From contig NZ_JAQOSO010000084.1 in assembly GCF_030068505.1 (NCBI RefSeq), positions 108,841 to 172,840 on the forward strand: a stretch of 64,000 nt of DNA, given 5' to 3'. The DNA comes from Roseofilum capinflatum BLCC-M114. GTDB lineage: Bacteria > Cyanobacteriota > Cyanobacteriia > Cyanobacteriales > Desertifilaceae. The translations under genes and the position numbers were made by a program. Positions 44,138 to 53,840 of this stretch are shown piece by piece. Positions within the stretch are counted from its first letter, which is position 1, and each line of letters opens with the position of its first letter. The notes under the pieces were generated by a model, which did no database searches, was not told the DNA's origin, and saw only the letters and a program-made list of their open reading frames with translations.

Positions 44138-45493
44138 TTATGCCTTCTCTTCCTCGTTTTCCTCCTCTTGTGCAACGATCTCCTCCTCTTCTAATTCTAC
44201 TAATTCTGGGACTTCTGAGGCATCTTCCTCCGGATCTAAAGCCTCTTCAACGGATCTGGGGGCTTCTAAAGATTCCTCATCCGATTCCTCTAACGCTTCA
44301 TCCGATTGGCCTTCAGCTTCATGGCGAGCTTCAATAATCGCCGCCATCTTCTGATGTTCTGCGGTTTCATCATAAAGCGCTCCATCTTTAATATCAATTT
44401 TCCAGCCCGTTAATCGAGCCGCTAAACGGACATTTTGCCCCTCCTTACCAATGGCTAAACTTAACTGATCTTCGGCAACCAACACATGAGCTTGGCGAAC
44501 TTCTGGGTCAATTAAATAAACTGCATCTACCCGTGCAGGACTCAAAGCATTGGCAATATAGGTAGCTGGATCGGGAGACCAACGAATCACATCAATTTTT
44601 TCTCCCCGAAGTTCATTCACGACCACCTGTATCCGCGATCCCCGCGCTCCAATACAAGCGCCCACTGGGTCTACATCCCGTTCTAAGGTATCCACAGCAA
44701 TTTTTGTGCGAGGCCCCACATAGCGCGAGGGAGGATTGGCTTCTCTGGCTACAGCCACAATCCGCACCACTTCATCCTCAATTTCTGGGACTTCATTTTC
44801 AAACAAGTATACCACTAAACCGGCATCGGCTCTGGAGACCATCAACTGGGGGCCGCGATGGGAACCCGATCCCACTTTTTTCAGGTAGACCTTAAATGTG
44901 GCATTGGCGCGGTAATTATCATTGGGTAACTGTTCCCGTTTCGGTAACTCGGCCTCCACTTCGGGCTGTCCATAACCACTGGTCACTGCCAGAATTACGG
45001 ATTGCCGTTCAAACCGCAACACCCGCGCTTGTAGCACTTCTCCTTCGAGGTCTTGAAACTCTTCTTGAATCAGCTTACGCTGTTGATCCCGTAATTTTTG
45101 GGCTAACACCTGCTTGGTCTGAATCGCTGCCATGCGCCCAAAGTCCCCTTGATCTGGGGTAACATCCAATACAACGGTTTCACCAATTTGGGCTTCATCG
45201 ACCACTTCTTGCACTTCTTTGAGGGAAATCTGATGATCGAAATTATCCACTTCTTCCATAATCACCTTTGTGCAGAGAATCCGAAACCCTTCTTCATCGA
45301 GATCGAGTTCTACCTCAAAGTTATCAAAATAGTCTTCCTCAAAGGTTTTGAGGTGTTGCGCTTTCCGATAGCGTTCATAACCCTTCATCAGGGCTTCTCT
45401 CAGGGCTGCTTGAACTGCCGTTTTGGGTAAATTTCGTTCTTTGCTGATACTCTCAATTAAGTTTTTGAGTCCAGGCAAGTTAACCATTGACAT
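44138..45493 (-). CDS. nusA: Transcription termination/antitermination factor NusA
   Basis: The 451-residue protein starts LPGLKNLIESISKERNLPKT after MSMVN and has S1 (about 130-200), KH1 and KH2 (VGACIGARGSRIQVVVNELRG, LSLAIGKEGQNVRLAARLTG). The acidic C-terminal tail (about 395-451: Glu-rich) is common in cyanobacteria. It binds RNA polymerase and nascent RNA. The gene is 62 bases after rimP. Confidence 0.96.
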   Translation of the reverse strand: MSMVNLPGLKNLIESISKERNLPKTAVQAALREALMKGYERYRKAQHLKTFEEDYFDNFEVELDLDEEGFRILCTKVIMEEVDNFDHQISLKEVQEVVDEAQIGETVVLDVTPDQGDFGRMAAIQTKQVLAQKLRDQQRKLIQEEFQDLEGEVLQARVLRFERQSVILAVTSGYGQPEVEAELPKREQLPNDNYRANATFKVYLKKVGSGSHRGPQLMVSRADAGLVVYLFENEVPEIEDEVVRIVAVAREANPPSRYVGPRTKIAVDTLERDVDPVGACIGARGSRIQVVVNELRGEKIDVIRWSPDPATYIANALSPARVDAVYLIDPEVRQAHVLVAEDQLSLAIGKEGQNVRLAARLTGWKIDIKDGALYDETAEHQKMAAIIEARHEAEGQSDEALEESDEESLEAPRSVEEALDPEEDASEVPELVELEEEEIVAQEEENEEEKA

Positions 45494-45555
45494 TGTTAAT
45501 TCTTGTCCTTTGTTCTAGGTAAATTTAGGATTGCTATCAGGGGTCAAGTTGGGAG

Positions 45556-46008
45556 TTAACAAAACTCAACCGAACGAATCACATCGCGAGGGATAGCAAT
45601 ATTACGTCCTTTTTGGTTCAGATACACTTGGGTTTCATCTCGACGATTGAGCGTACCTTGCCATTGGGATTTTGCCTTATAGGGGGGATCGGTGATCACG
45701 ATCACGGGAAATCCCTTAAAGGCAATAAAGTCGCGGTCTGTGGTTAGGTGTTTGGAGATTCCGGGACTGGAGATTTCCAAGACATAGGATTGGGTAATCA
45801 GTTGACTCTCCTCTAGGGCTGTGTCTAGGAGATGGCTCATTTGTTCGCACTCATCTAATCCAGTATCTCGATCGGGGTTGCGAATATCAACCCGCAATAC
45901 CGGTGGATTTTGGTTGGTTTGGAAGGTAGCACCAACGACTTCTAACCCCAGTTTTTGGGCGACTGGGGTAGCCAACTCCAGGATTTGTGGAATTAAAGGA
46001 TGAACCAT
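45556..46008 (-). CDS. rimP: Ribosome maturation factor RimP
   Basis: The 150-residue protein has the RimP N-domain ([40 protein letters not shown]) and the [17 protein letters not shown] loop. It is needed for 30S maturation. It is the first gene of the rimP-nusA-ylxR-infB operon, running leftward. Confidence 0.95.
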   Translation of the reverse strand: MVHPLIPQILELATPVAQKLGLEVVGATFQTNQNPPVLRVDIRNPDRDTGLDECEQMSHLLDTALEESQLITQSYVLEISSPGISKHLTTDRDFIAFKGFPVIVITDPPYKAKSQWQGTLNRRDETQVYLNQKGRNIAIPRDVIRSVEFC

Positions 46009-46342
46009 AACACACCATGTACTGCCATAAAAAAAAGCGGGTTAGTTCCCACTCAAGCGTCTGAGACTGGTTTAGGGGGCGATCGCCCCTAGTCATAGAC
46101 TGGAGATCGCCTCACCCTTGGGTGAGGGGTCTATTTTCTCTTCCCGATCTCAGTTTTCAGGGTTTCAGGAGAAACAATAGACTTTCTTCAATGCCAAGCT
46201 GAATCTTCTATGCATTGATCGAACTCACTTGATTTGGGAGCGGGGAGCTTCAGTGCCTTTTCCCAGTCAAGCACAGTCGCTCCTAATTATAATCTATTTT
46301 CTCGCTCCCACGCTAGAGCGACTGCTGTTTTGGTCGATGGGA
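46009..46342. other. Intergenic region upstream of rimP
   Basis: This 334-base stretch has a HIP1-centred palindrome GGGGCGATCGCCCC (46076-46089), a perfect 18-nt hairpin CCTCACCC-TT-GGGTGAGG (46110-46127) and an inverted pair CAGTCGCTC (46274-46282) / GAGCGACTG (46316-46324). These are dispersed elements or operon leader structure; no supported gene was found. Confidence 0.5.
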
Positions 46343-47827
46343 TTAACGTTTCTTGCCTTTTTCCAGACGTTTGGTTTCTTCTAAAATGTTCTCAATGTCT
46401 TCTTCTCCGAGGCGTTGTACATAATTAATCTTAAATTCTTCTAAGAAGTCGTTCACGAGAGATTCGAGTTCTTGGGTGGTATGTTTTTGTTGCAACTCAG
46501 CACTGAGAGATTTACCAAAGCTTTCTGCCAATTGGCTCATTAGCTCTGCTCCCACTTGGTCATTTTTAATCGCTTCATAGAGGTTTTGAGAGCCTTCAGC
46601 AATCAACCGGGAAAGTTGCTCGGAAATCTGTTGGCTCAATTGATGGGGATATTGGGATAATGCTGGAATACTTTTGACGTTTTGATAGAAGGGGGTGGCT
46701 TCAGCCACTTGCTCGATATTGTGGTTGATGATTTGTTGAATTTGCGGTTGTAGTGTGGGCAACACTTGGCAAATAATTACTTCGGTTAAGCGATTGGTAA
46801 TGGCTTCAATTTCATTAATATCATTGAGATCGATATATTGACGGCTTGCTCCTTCAAATAAATCTCTTGCGAGGGAACCACTCCGGACTTCATTTTGCAG
46901 TTGATTAATGACCCGAATAATAATGACTTCAGTCAGTTCACCGGCAATAGTGGCGACAAATCCTCGACTCAGTTGGGCGCGAATGGGTTCTAAATTGATC
47001 AGTTTGGCATGATGTAGGCGGATGGTGACCGGAATAACCCGTAACCATCGAAAGAAAGGCAAAAACAGCACAATATCATACCATCTCCAGAGCATGGCAT
47101 CGGTGAGGGTAATGGTATCGTATTTGCGAGAAATGTATAAACTGCGAACTAAGAACTCGACTAAGAATATAATAGTAAAGGGAAAATCTAGGGCGGCAAA
47201 TAGATTGGTCTCTCCCCCCGTTTCATCAATGGAACGATAGTAGTTGGTTGCCATCAATGGAGCGATTTTAGTATTAAAGAGTTCAACTTGATTTTCAGAA
47301 CTGTTTAATAAATTTTCTGAAGTCCAAAATTGGTTAAAGGCATCTTTTGCAGATTCTTCATCCATATGATCTCGCGCTCGATTTTTGATCTTTTCCAAGG
47401 TTCCGCTTTTATCGGCTCCCTGGAAGGGATTTTCATCGATCATTTGTTCGCTCAATTGTCGCAATTCGGCTAAAATTGCTTGAGATGCGCTAGAGCCATA
47501 ACCTGTTTTTTGACCTTCTTTTTGGAGTTCTTCAACGACTTCTAAATAATTTTCTGTATCTCGGTTGGGTTGGATGCCTTTAATGGGATCGTACCAAGCG
47601 GTTACTGGAGAAGAATCGATGGAATCGGAGAGAATGGGCGCTTGAATAATAAATCCTACGAAAGGAACTTGAATGGTTCCTTGCAGCCAAAAGTTACGCA
47701 GTTGGATATAACTGATATCAAAGGCAACTAGGGCTAAGTTAAAGGTGGCGATCGCCGCCATAATGCGTTCATACCAGAGGGCGATCGCTCCCCGTTTTTT
47801 TTTCGATACTTTTTCCAAACTGCTCAT
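46343..47827 (-). CDS. Membrane protein with S4-like helix (ion-channel-like)
   Basis: The 494-residue protein has an N-terminal hydrophobic segment (about 20-40), a long soluble insert (65-210), two further TM segments (about 212-230, 244-262) and right after them an Arg-spaced segment FRWLRVIPVTIRLHHAKLIN (about 258-277) that looks like an S4 voltage sensor but with only three or four basic residues. The C-terminal 200 residues are helical and Gln-rich. Ion_trans-like fold is possible, but no pore filter is visible, so the function is open. It lies next to the transglutaminase gene. Confidence 0.6.
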   Translation of the reverse strand: MSSLEKVSKKKRGAIALWYERIMAAIATFNLALVAFDISYIQLRNFWLQGTIQVPFVGFIIQAPILSDSIDSSPVTAWYDPIKGIQPNRDTENYLEVVEELQKEGQKTGYGSSASQAILAELRQLSEQMIDENPFQGADKSGTLEKIKNRARDHMDEESAKDAFNQFWTSENLLNSSENQVELFNTKIAPLMATNYYRSIDETGGETNLFAALDFPFTIIFLVEFLVRSLYISRKYDTITLTDAMLWRWYDIVLFLPFFRWLRVIPVTIRLHHAKLINLEPIRAQLSRGFVATIAGELTEVIIIRVINQLQNEVRSGSLARDLFEGASRQYIDLNDINEIEAITNRLTEVIICQVLPTLQPQIQQIINHNIEQVAEATPFYQNVKSIPALSQYPHQLSQQISEQLSRLIAEGSQNLYEAIKNDQVGAELMSQLAESFGKSLSAELQQKHTTQELESLVNDFLEEFKINYVQRLGEEDIENILEETKRLEKGKKR

Positions 47828-47858
47828 ACTGCAATTGTTTTACTACCAGTTAAGGCAC

Positions 47859-49487
47859 TCAGCACGAGGGAGCAACTTCTTCCAGAATGGTAAACCGGAC
47901 ATGATTTAAGGCTAAATCTCCCACGGAGAGCTGTTCTCGGTCTACAGGCTTCCCATCTAACCGAATGCGCTCGAAGGGAATTCCTTTGCCGATTTCAATA
48001 TGATACCAGGCTAACCCCATAAAAAACCGGGATAGGTGATTGCCATCTTCCATATCATCGGGATTGGATTCCATGGGAACCCAGCCGATACTGGGGATAT
48101 AAAATTCGAGCCAAACATGGTTATAATCTGGCTCTAGGGGAACGCCTTTGTATTCAGGACTGGCGGGGCATTTGTAGCGCCCGATGGTACGGCAGGCAAT
48201 GCCATTTAAGCGGGCGAGAGCGAGTAAAACGCCTACATATTCTCCGCAAGATCCGGCTCCTCTGGAGAGGACAACATCGGGGGTTTCGATTTTGGTGGTC
48301 AGTCGATAGGAGAGCTTATCATAAGCATAATTACGCAGGGCAATCATGCGCCGTAAAAAGTTGGTTTCTCCAGCGACTGCTTCTTGAGCGGCTTCTCGGA
48401 CGACTTGTGTCTCCATGGCCAGATTATCATCATCAACCAAGTAGCGCTGCTGTAACGCTGGCTCTAGGGGCGGGATTTTTTCCACATCCAGGGGCACAAG
48501 GCTATATTTAATGCTGTAAACTTCGATTAAGGCTTTCCAGCCAAAAATCCGCTTTTCGTAGGGTTTTAGGTGATCAAAGTTAAAGACGGCGACTTTTTGT
48601 CCATCTTGAATTTCTTCGGTAAAGTCTACACCGATCGCCTCGATGGAGCGGATTTTTTGTCGCGCAGTTTCTGAAGGTAGAGCGATACGCCATTGTAAGT
48701 TTTTTAATTCCAGAGGATCGAGGGGAGAGAGTTCTTCGACATAGGACATCTCGATCAGATAGCCGTTGGAGAGACCATAATAGCCGTCGGCATTATAAGA
48801 ATAGTAGAGGGGATGAATAAAGGTGCGATCGCGCCAGGCTAACTCCAGGGGCGGATCGGAATTGGGATCGTCGCGAATAAAGGGTTTTTCGCTGGCATAG
48901 GAAACATAGAGCAATTCTTCTGAAGTGGTCGGATCGGTATAAAAAACCAACCCGGTGGGGCTATCAAAGGGGGTTAAAAAACTAAACTTAATGTCCCCGG
49001 TTGCCCGATCCATACAATAAACGGTCTGTTCTTCCTTGTCAGCGACCCAAAGTTCTTCATTGCGGATGGCTAGACTTTCGACTCCTACTCCTGGGGGACG
49101 CAGTTGGGTAATCATGCGCCCTTTATCGTTCAATACTTGGATATAACAGCCTTCCTTACAGGAGACATACACTGTTGTTCCCCACACGGCGATCCCCTCA
49201 GCGCGGAAGGGTAGAGTGGCTAATAAGCGGGGTCGGAAATCTTCGAGAGAACAGGTATAGACACTGTGATCGCGGGTAAACCAGAGGGTATTTTCCCACA
49301 TGGCTAAACCGTTGGCATATTTGATTTCAGGCAGTTCATTGGGGTTTAGGATGGTTGTATTATCATTTTGGGCATCAATCTGGAGAAGATAACCGCGTAT
49401 GGAGTCTAGGGAAAGTAACTTAGACTCATAAGAGGCTAATCCTCGGAGATCGTAAACTCCTATGGGTCGAATAGTGCGGTGAATCAT
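47859..49487 (-). CDS. Beta-propeller-like N-terminus fused to transglutaminase-like protease domain
   Basis: From ATG 49487 (542 residues). The first ~250 residues are beta-rich with repeats like LAMWENTLWFTRDHSVYTC and LAIRNEELWVADKEEQTVYC, as in NHL or SMP30-type propellers. The transglutaminase core (about 400-520) has the catalytic Cys in GAGSCGEYVGVLLALARL, His in PDYNHVWLEF and Asp in VPMESNPDD. Bacterial members cleave or crosslink proteins or remodel peptides. The order propeller-transglutaminase suggests a secreted enzyme, though no signal peptide is clear. Confidence 0.75.
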   Translation of the reverse strand: MIHRTIRPIGVYDLRGLASYESKLLSLDSIRGYLLQIDAQNDNTTILNPNELPEIKYANGLAMWENTLWFTRDHSVYTCSLEDFRPRLLATLPFRAEGIAVWGTTVYVSCKEGCYIQVLNDKGRMITQLRPPGVGVESLAIRNEELWVADKEEQTVYCMDRATGDIKFSFLTPFDSPTGLVFYTDPTTSEELLYVSYASEKPFIRDDPNSDPPLELAWRDRTFIHPLYYSYNADGYYGLSNGYLIEMSYVEELSPLDPLELKNLQWRIALPSETARQKIRSIEAIGVDFTEEIQDGQKVAVFNFDHLKPYEKRIFGWKALIEVYSIKYSLVPLDVEKIPPLEPALQQRYLVDDDNLAMETQVVREAAQEAVAGETNFLRRMIALRNYAYDKLSYRLTTKIETPDVVLSRGAGSCGEYVGVLLALARLNGIACRTIGRYKCPASPEYKGVPLEPDYNHVWLEFYIPSIGWVPMESNPDDMEDGNHLSRFFMGLAWYHIEIGKGIPFERIRLDGKPVDREQLSVGDLALNHVRFTILEEVAPSC

Positions 49488-49571
49488 GGTGATTGTGCTG
49501 CGCCTTGGTAATCGGTCAGTTAATCGGTTCAAAGTACCATATTAGGCATATTCTGCTTGTAATGGAAATTT

Positions 49572-50477
49572 ATGACTAGACAAGCGCTATTTTTGGTTAA
49601 TACTCACTCACGACGGGGAAGGCATTCTCGCGAGGAGGCGATCGCCTATTTAGAGCATCAGGGATTTAAGTTATTGGAGGTTTCTCCTTCAAATTATCAA
49701 GAATTACCACAAGTGATTCGCGAGTATGGCCCCCAGATGGATTTGGTGATTATTGGTGGGGGGGATGGGACTCTGAATGGGGCGGTGGATGCTCTGGTGG
49801 AGATCCAACGACCTTTGGGTATTTTACCGATGGGAACGGCGAACGATCTGGCACGAACGCTACAGATCCCGTTGTCAATTCCGGCGGCTTGTCGGGCGAT
49901 CGCTACGGGAAAGTTGCATCAAATTGATTTAGGCTGGGTGAATGGCAAGTATTTCTTTAATGTGGCGAGTTTGGGCTTGAGTGTGAAGATTACGGATGGC
50001 CTGAGTCACCAATCTAAGGGCCGTTGGGGGATTGTTGCTTATGCGCTTTCTGCTCTGAAGGTGTTGGCCCAATCTCGTTTGTTTGATGCGGAAATTAAGG
50101 AAGGTGAGCGCTCCCATCGGGTGAAAACGATTCAAATTGCGATTGGTAATGGGCGCTATTATGGAGGGGGTATGGCGATCGCCCATGATGCGGCGATCGA
50201 CGATCAACGCCTCGACCTCTATAGTTTAGGATTAGAGCATTGGTGGCAAATTCTGGCTATTTTTCCTGCTATTTATCACGGACGCTATCATACTCTGCCG
50301 GGGGTTTTATCCCTTAATGGTACGGAACTGCATGTTTACACTCGCCATGCTCTGCCGATCAATACGGATGGGGAAATTACGACGACGACTCCGGCTCACT
50401 TCCGGGTTATTCCCAAAGCTTTATCGATTTTTATTCCGGAATCGAAGCCTCAACCGGTTCATCAAGGCTGGGTTTAG
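49572..50477 (+). CDS. YegS/BmrU-type lipid kinase (diacylglycerol kinase family)
   Basis: The 301-residue protein has ALFLVNTHSRRGRHS, LVIIGGGDGTLNGAVDAL and LGILPMGTANDLARTLQIP, the DAGK catalytic motifs GGGDGT and PxGTAND. It phosphorylates a lipid such as diacylglycerol or phosphatidylglycerol; the actual substrate is unknown. It is divergent from the transglutaminase gene. Confidence 0.88.
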   Translation: MTRQALFLVNTHSRRGRHSREEAIAYLEHQGFKLLEVSPSNYQELPQVIREYGPQMDLVIIGGGDGTLNGAVDALVEIQRPLGILPMGTANDLARTLQIPLSIPAACRAIATGKLHQIDLGWVNGKYFFNVASLGLSVKITDGLSHQSKGRWGIVAYALSALKVLAQSRLFDAEIKEGERSHRVKTIQIAIGNGRYYGGGMAIAHDAAIDDQRLDLYSLGLEHWWQILAIFPAIYHGRYHTLPGVLSLNGTELHVYTRHALPINTDGEITTTTPAHFRVIPKALSIFIPESKPQPVHQGWV

Positions 50478-50503
50478 GCGATCGCACTCTATCGCACTCT
50501 ATT

Positions 50504-50618
50504 GCCGTGACAACCCTAAAATGGTGGGTTACGGCGGATTGATAGATTGCTGTCAGAGTCTAGGTTTTAGCCGCCTAACCCACCCTACGCTAATGCACAT
50601 TTTTAGCTGTGTCACGGC
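50504..50618. repeat. Nested inverted-repeat element (about 115 nt)
   Basis: The outer arms GCCGTGACA (50504-50512) and TGTCACGGC (50610-50618) enclose inner arms GGTGGGTTACGGCGG (50523-50537) and CCGCCTAACCCACC (50571-50584). The whole could fold as a long hairpin. It is flanked by the lipid kinase stop and the TPR gene stop (50620) and looks like a MITE-like non-coding element. A tandem ATCGCACTCT pair precedes it. Confidence 0.65.
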
Positions 50619-50619
50619 A

Positions 50620-51840
50620 CTATGGGCGATTTTCCTTTTCTAAGTTCTCCTGTGCTTTGTCTCGACAGGTTTGTAAAACGGGATCGTTGGGTTCCTTCTC
50701 TAAGGTGCGATGGCACACTTCTAGAGCTTCCTGATAGCGTCCTAAATTCAACAAGGAAATGGCCTTGTTTTTCCAAGCTGGATAGAAATTTGGCTGGAGA
50801 TCGAGCGATCGCTCAAAGCTGGATAAGGCTAATTCAAATTGCTGTAACTCAAAGGCTGCCATTCCCCGGTTATACCAGGTTTGTTCGTCGTCAGGATTCA
50901 GGGTTGTGGCTCGATTGTAGGCGGCGATCGCCTGCTCAAATCGTTGTGACTTAAATAATAGATCTCCCTTCATACCCCAGGCGATCGCCGACTGGCTATT
51001 TATATCAATCGCCCGATCCAAATAGGCGATCGCTCCCCCTAAATTCCCCTGTTTCTCCTGCTTTACACTGGACTTCATTAGCGCCCTGACCTGTAACTCC
51101 TGTAACACATTTTCTGGGTTACTCTCCTCAATCCCCATCTGCTTGGCCAACTGTTGCGCCATCTGCGGTCGCAATTGCAACAAACGCAACACCCCTGACA
51201 AACTATTCAAAGAGGGTATCACAGAGGGGAACTCTGGACTCGGTTCAGGAAGTTTCTGGACTGGTTTAGGACTCTCTTTCGGCTTCGTTGGTTGCTCAGG
51301 AGGTCGAGAGATAGGAGGTTTCTCACTCACCGGAGGCGGCATATTCACCGGTTCTTTCTCCACCTCTAGAGGCGGCTCCTTCACCTCCGGTTCTTCCTCC
51401 CTCTTCAGTTCTTCTCCCCTATCCGGTTCCCTAGGGCGTTGTAACAGGGCTGATCCAATCTCACCGGCAAGTTGCCCCAAAGGTTCTGGATAAACAGCTC
51501 TCAACTGCACCATCCGTTCAGCCAACTCCAGATTCGGGGCACGAGAGCCTAAAACTCTTTCACCAAAGCGCTCTAGCCATCCCAACCACTCCCTTTCAGT
51601 CGTCCGCTCTTGCCATTGCCGGAAAAAATCCCGAATTTCTGCCTGTCCCCATCCTTGGTTACTGACTCCTTCTAGAAGCTCATGAAACAGGAATTCATAG
51701 TGGGTATAGCTCAGGGGAGGGCCTACCGGTGCATCCGAACCCGCCGATGGTGGAAAACCCCGCAACTTTTGCCACAGGGTTTTCCACCATCGTGCTAAAC
51801 GGGCAAAGAGACTCCGCCATAATTTCCGCCAATCTAGCAT
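50620..51840 (-). CDS. Tetratricopeptide repeat protein
   Basis: The 406-residue protein has a basic N-terminus, an Ala/Pro/Glu-rich middle (about 130-210) and at least three TPR units at the C-terminus (SAIAWGMKGDLLFKSQRFEQAI, AWYNRG-like text TWYNRGMAAFELQQFELAL, AWKNKAISLLNLGRYQEALE). TPR units mediate protein contacts. No specific partner is evident. It is convergent with the lipid kinase gene and a repeat element separates them. Confidence 0.8.
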   Translation of the reverse strand: MLDWRKLWRSLFARLARWWKTLWQKLRGFPPSAGSDAPVGPPLSYTHYEFLFHELLEGVSNQGWGQAEIRDFFRQWQERTTEREWLGWLERFGERVLGSRAPNLELAERMVQLRAVYPEPLGQLAGEIGSALLQRPREPDRGEELKREEEPEVKEPPLEVEKEPVNMPPPVSEKPPISRPPEQPTKPKESPKPVQKLPEPSPEFPSVIPSLNSLSGVLRLLQLRPQMAQQLAKQMGIEESNPENVLQELQVRALMKSSVKQEKQGNLGGAIAYLDRAIDINSQSAIAWGMKGDLLFKSQRFEQAIAAYNRATTLNPDDEQTWYNRGMAAFELQQFELALSSFERSLDLQPNFYPAWKNKAISLLNLGRYQEALEVCHRTLEKEPNDPVLQTCRDKAQENLEKENRP

Positions 51841-51886
51841 CAGTAATACAGCCGTTTTCTCTGTTATAGGTACGTCACCCTACGTC

Positions 51887-51918
51887 CCCTGCCTGTCGGC
51901 AGACAGGGCAGACAGGGT
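51887..51918. repeat. CCTGCCTGTC/GACAGG imperfect hairpin
   Basis: CCCTGCCTGTC-GGCA-GACAGGGCAGACAGGG lies between the TPR gene start and typA stop. It is a short imperfect inverted repeat seen in many cyanobacterial genomes; no gene is present. Confidence 0.5.
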
Positions 51919-51924
51919 TTACTC

Positions 51925-53715
51925 CTAACGCTTCGCCAGCTTTTTGCTTACTTTCCGCAAGCGCACTGTTTCCGGCGTAACTTCTACCAATTCATCCGAG
52001 CCAATATATTCCAAAGCCCGCTCCAAACTCATTTGTACGGGAGCTTGCAATTGTACCAGTTCATCGCCGGTCGAAGAGCGCATGTTGGTGAGCTGTTTAG
52101 TTTTACAAACATTTAAGTCCAAATCTTGGGGGCGGTTATGTTCGCCCACAATCATGCCTTTATAGACTTTCGTTCCGGGAGTAATGAAGAATACGCCCCG
52201 GTCTTCCGCGTTTTTGAGGGCATAAAAGGTGGCGGTTCCTTCTTCAAAGGCGACTAAGACCCCATTGCGGCGGGTTTCCACGTCTCCTCCTAGGCCACGA
52301 TATTCAAAGAAGCTATGATTCATAATCCCTTCGCCACGGGTGAGGCGCATAAATTCACCTCGGAAGCCAATAAGACCCCGTGCAGGAATCACAAATTCCA
52401 GTTGAGCGCGGCCGTTGCCTCCCATTTGCATATCTTGCATTTCGCCGCGACGCTGGCCGAGTCGTTCCATACACCCGCCTACGGATTCTTCGGGAACGTC
52501 CAGAATGAGACATTCGTAAGGTTCGCAGGGTTGGCCGTTGACTTCGCGATAGATCACTTGGGGTTGGGAGACTTGGAACTCGTATCCTTCGCGACGCATG
52601 GTTTCAATCAGGATACCCAGATGCAGTTCACCGCGTCCAGAGACGAGGAAGGAATCGGGGGAATCGGTTTCATGGATACGCAGAGCGACGTTGGTTTCTA
52701 GTTCTCGGAAGAGGCGATCGCGCAATTGGCGAGAGGTGACAAATTGTCCTTCTTGTCCTGCAAAGGGGGAGTCATTGACCGAGAAGGTCATTTGCAAGGT
52801 TGGCTCATCTACCTTGATTAAGGGCAGCGCTTGGGGTTCATTGGGACAAGTAATGGTTTCTCCAATATTGGCATCACTAAACCCAGCGACAGCAACAATA
52901 TATCCGGCTGAGGCTTCTTCCATGTCTACCCGGCTGAGACCCTCAAATCCCATCAGTTTAGAGATTTTAGACTTGACCATTTCCCCGTTATCTTTGACTA
53001 GAGCGGCTTGTTGGTTGGCTTTAATCGTTCCATTGTGGATTCTACCAATCACAATCCGACCGAGGTATTCTGAGTAATCTAGGGTCGTTACTTGTAGTTG
53101 TAGCGGTTTGTCCGGATCGCCAACCGGCGGGGGAACGTGATGTAAAATCGACTCAAACAGGGCTTGCATGTCCTGGCTTTCGCTTTCTAGGTCTTCTTTG
53201 GCATACCCTTGGATTCCCGAAGCAAATAGATAAGGAAACTCACATTGATCGTCATCTGCGCCCAGTTCTAGGAATAAATCTAAGACTTTATCGATCGCCC
53301 CATAGGGATCGGCTTGGGGCCGATCTATTTTGTTCACCACCACAATCGGACGCAGGCCTTTTTCCAGGGCTTTTTTCAGCACGAACCGGGTTTGAGGCAT
53401 GGGCCCTTCATTGGCATCTACAATCAGGATACAGCCATCTACCATCCCCAAAACTCGCTCGACTTCACCGCCAAAATCGGCGTGGCCTGGGGTGTCAACG
53501 ATATTAATTAGGGTATCTTTATAGTGAACCGCAGTGTTTTTAGACAGAATTGTAATTCCCCGCTCCCGTTCCAGGGTGTTAGAATCCATGACACAATCGG
53601 GGACTTCTTCTCCTTCGCGAAAAATACCCGATTGCTTGAGCAGAGCATCCACAAGAGTTGTTTTGCCATGATCGACGTGGGCAATAATGGCAACATTGCG
53701 AATGGGAAGAGACAT
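51925..53715 (-). CDS. typA: Ribosome-associated GTPase TypA/BipA
   Basis: The 596-residue protein has G1 [15 protein letters not shown], switch [24 protein letters not shown] and the C-terminal typA domain ([20 protein letters not shown]). It assists ribosome assembly and stress responses. Length is normal for bacterial TypA. It stands alone; the adjacent murJ gene is upstream in the same direction. Confidence 0.95.
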   Translation of the reverse strand: MSLPIRNVAIIAHVDHGKTTLVDALLKQSGIFREGEEVPDCVMDSNTLERERGITILSKNTAVHYKDTLINIVDTPGHADFGGEVERVLGMVDGCILIVDANEGPMPQTRFVLKKALEKGLRPIVVVNKIDRPQADPYGAIDKVLDLFLELGADDDQCEFPYLFASGIQGYAKEDLESESQDMQALFESILHHVPPPVGDPDKPLQLQVTTLDYSEYLGRIVIGRIHNGTIKANQQAALVKDNGEMVKSKISKLMGFEGLSRVDMEEASAGYIVAVAGFSDANIGETITCPNEPQALPLIKVDEPTLQMTFSVNDSPFAGQEGQFVTSRQLRDRLFRELETNVALRIHETDSPDSFLVSGRGELHLGILIETMRREGYEFQVSQPQVIYREVNGQPCEPYECLILDVPEESVGGCMERLGQRRGEMQDMQMGGNGRAQLEFVIPARGLIGFRGEFMRLTRGEGIMNHSFFEYRGLGGDVETRRNGVLVAFEEGTATFYALKNAEDRGVFFITPGTKVYKGMIVGEHNRPQDLDLNVCKTKQLTNMRSSTGDELVQLQAPVQMSLERALEYIGSDELVEVTPETVRLRKVSKKLAKR

Positions 53716-53840
53716 ATATATTTAAGGGCCGTTAACTATAGATTTCAGCGTAATAAACATTACGCAATATATCTTAACAGTAAAAATCCCCCTGGGTCAA
53801 GAGGTTTCTGCGAGTAGACTGGAACGGCATTCCCTCTAGA

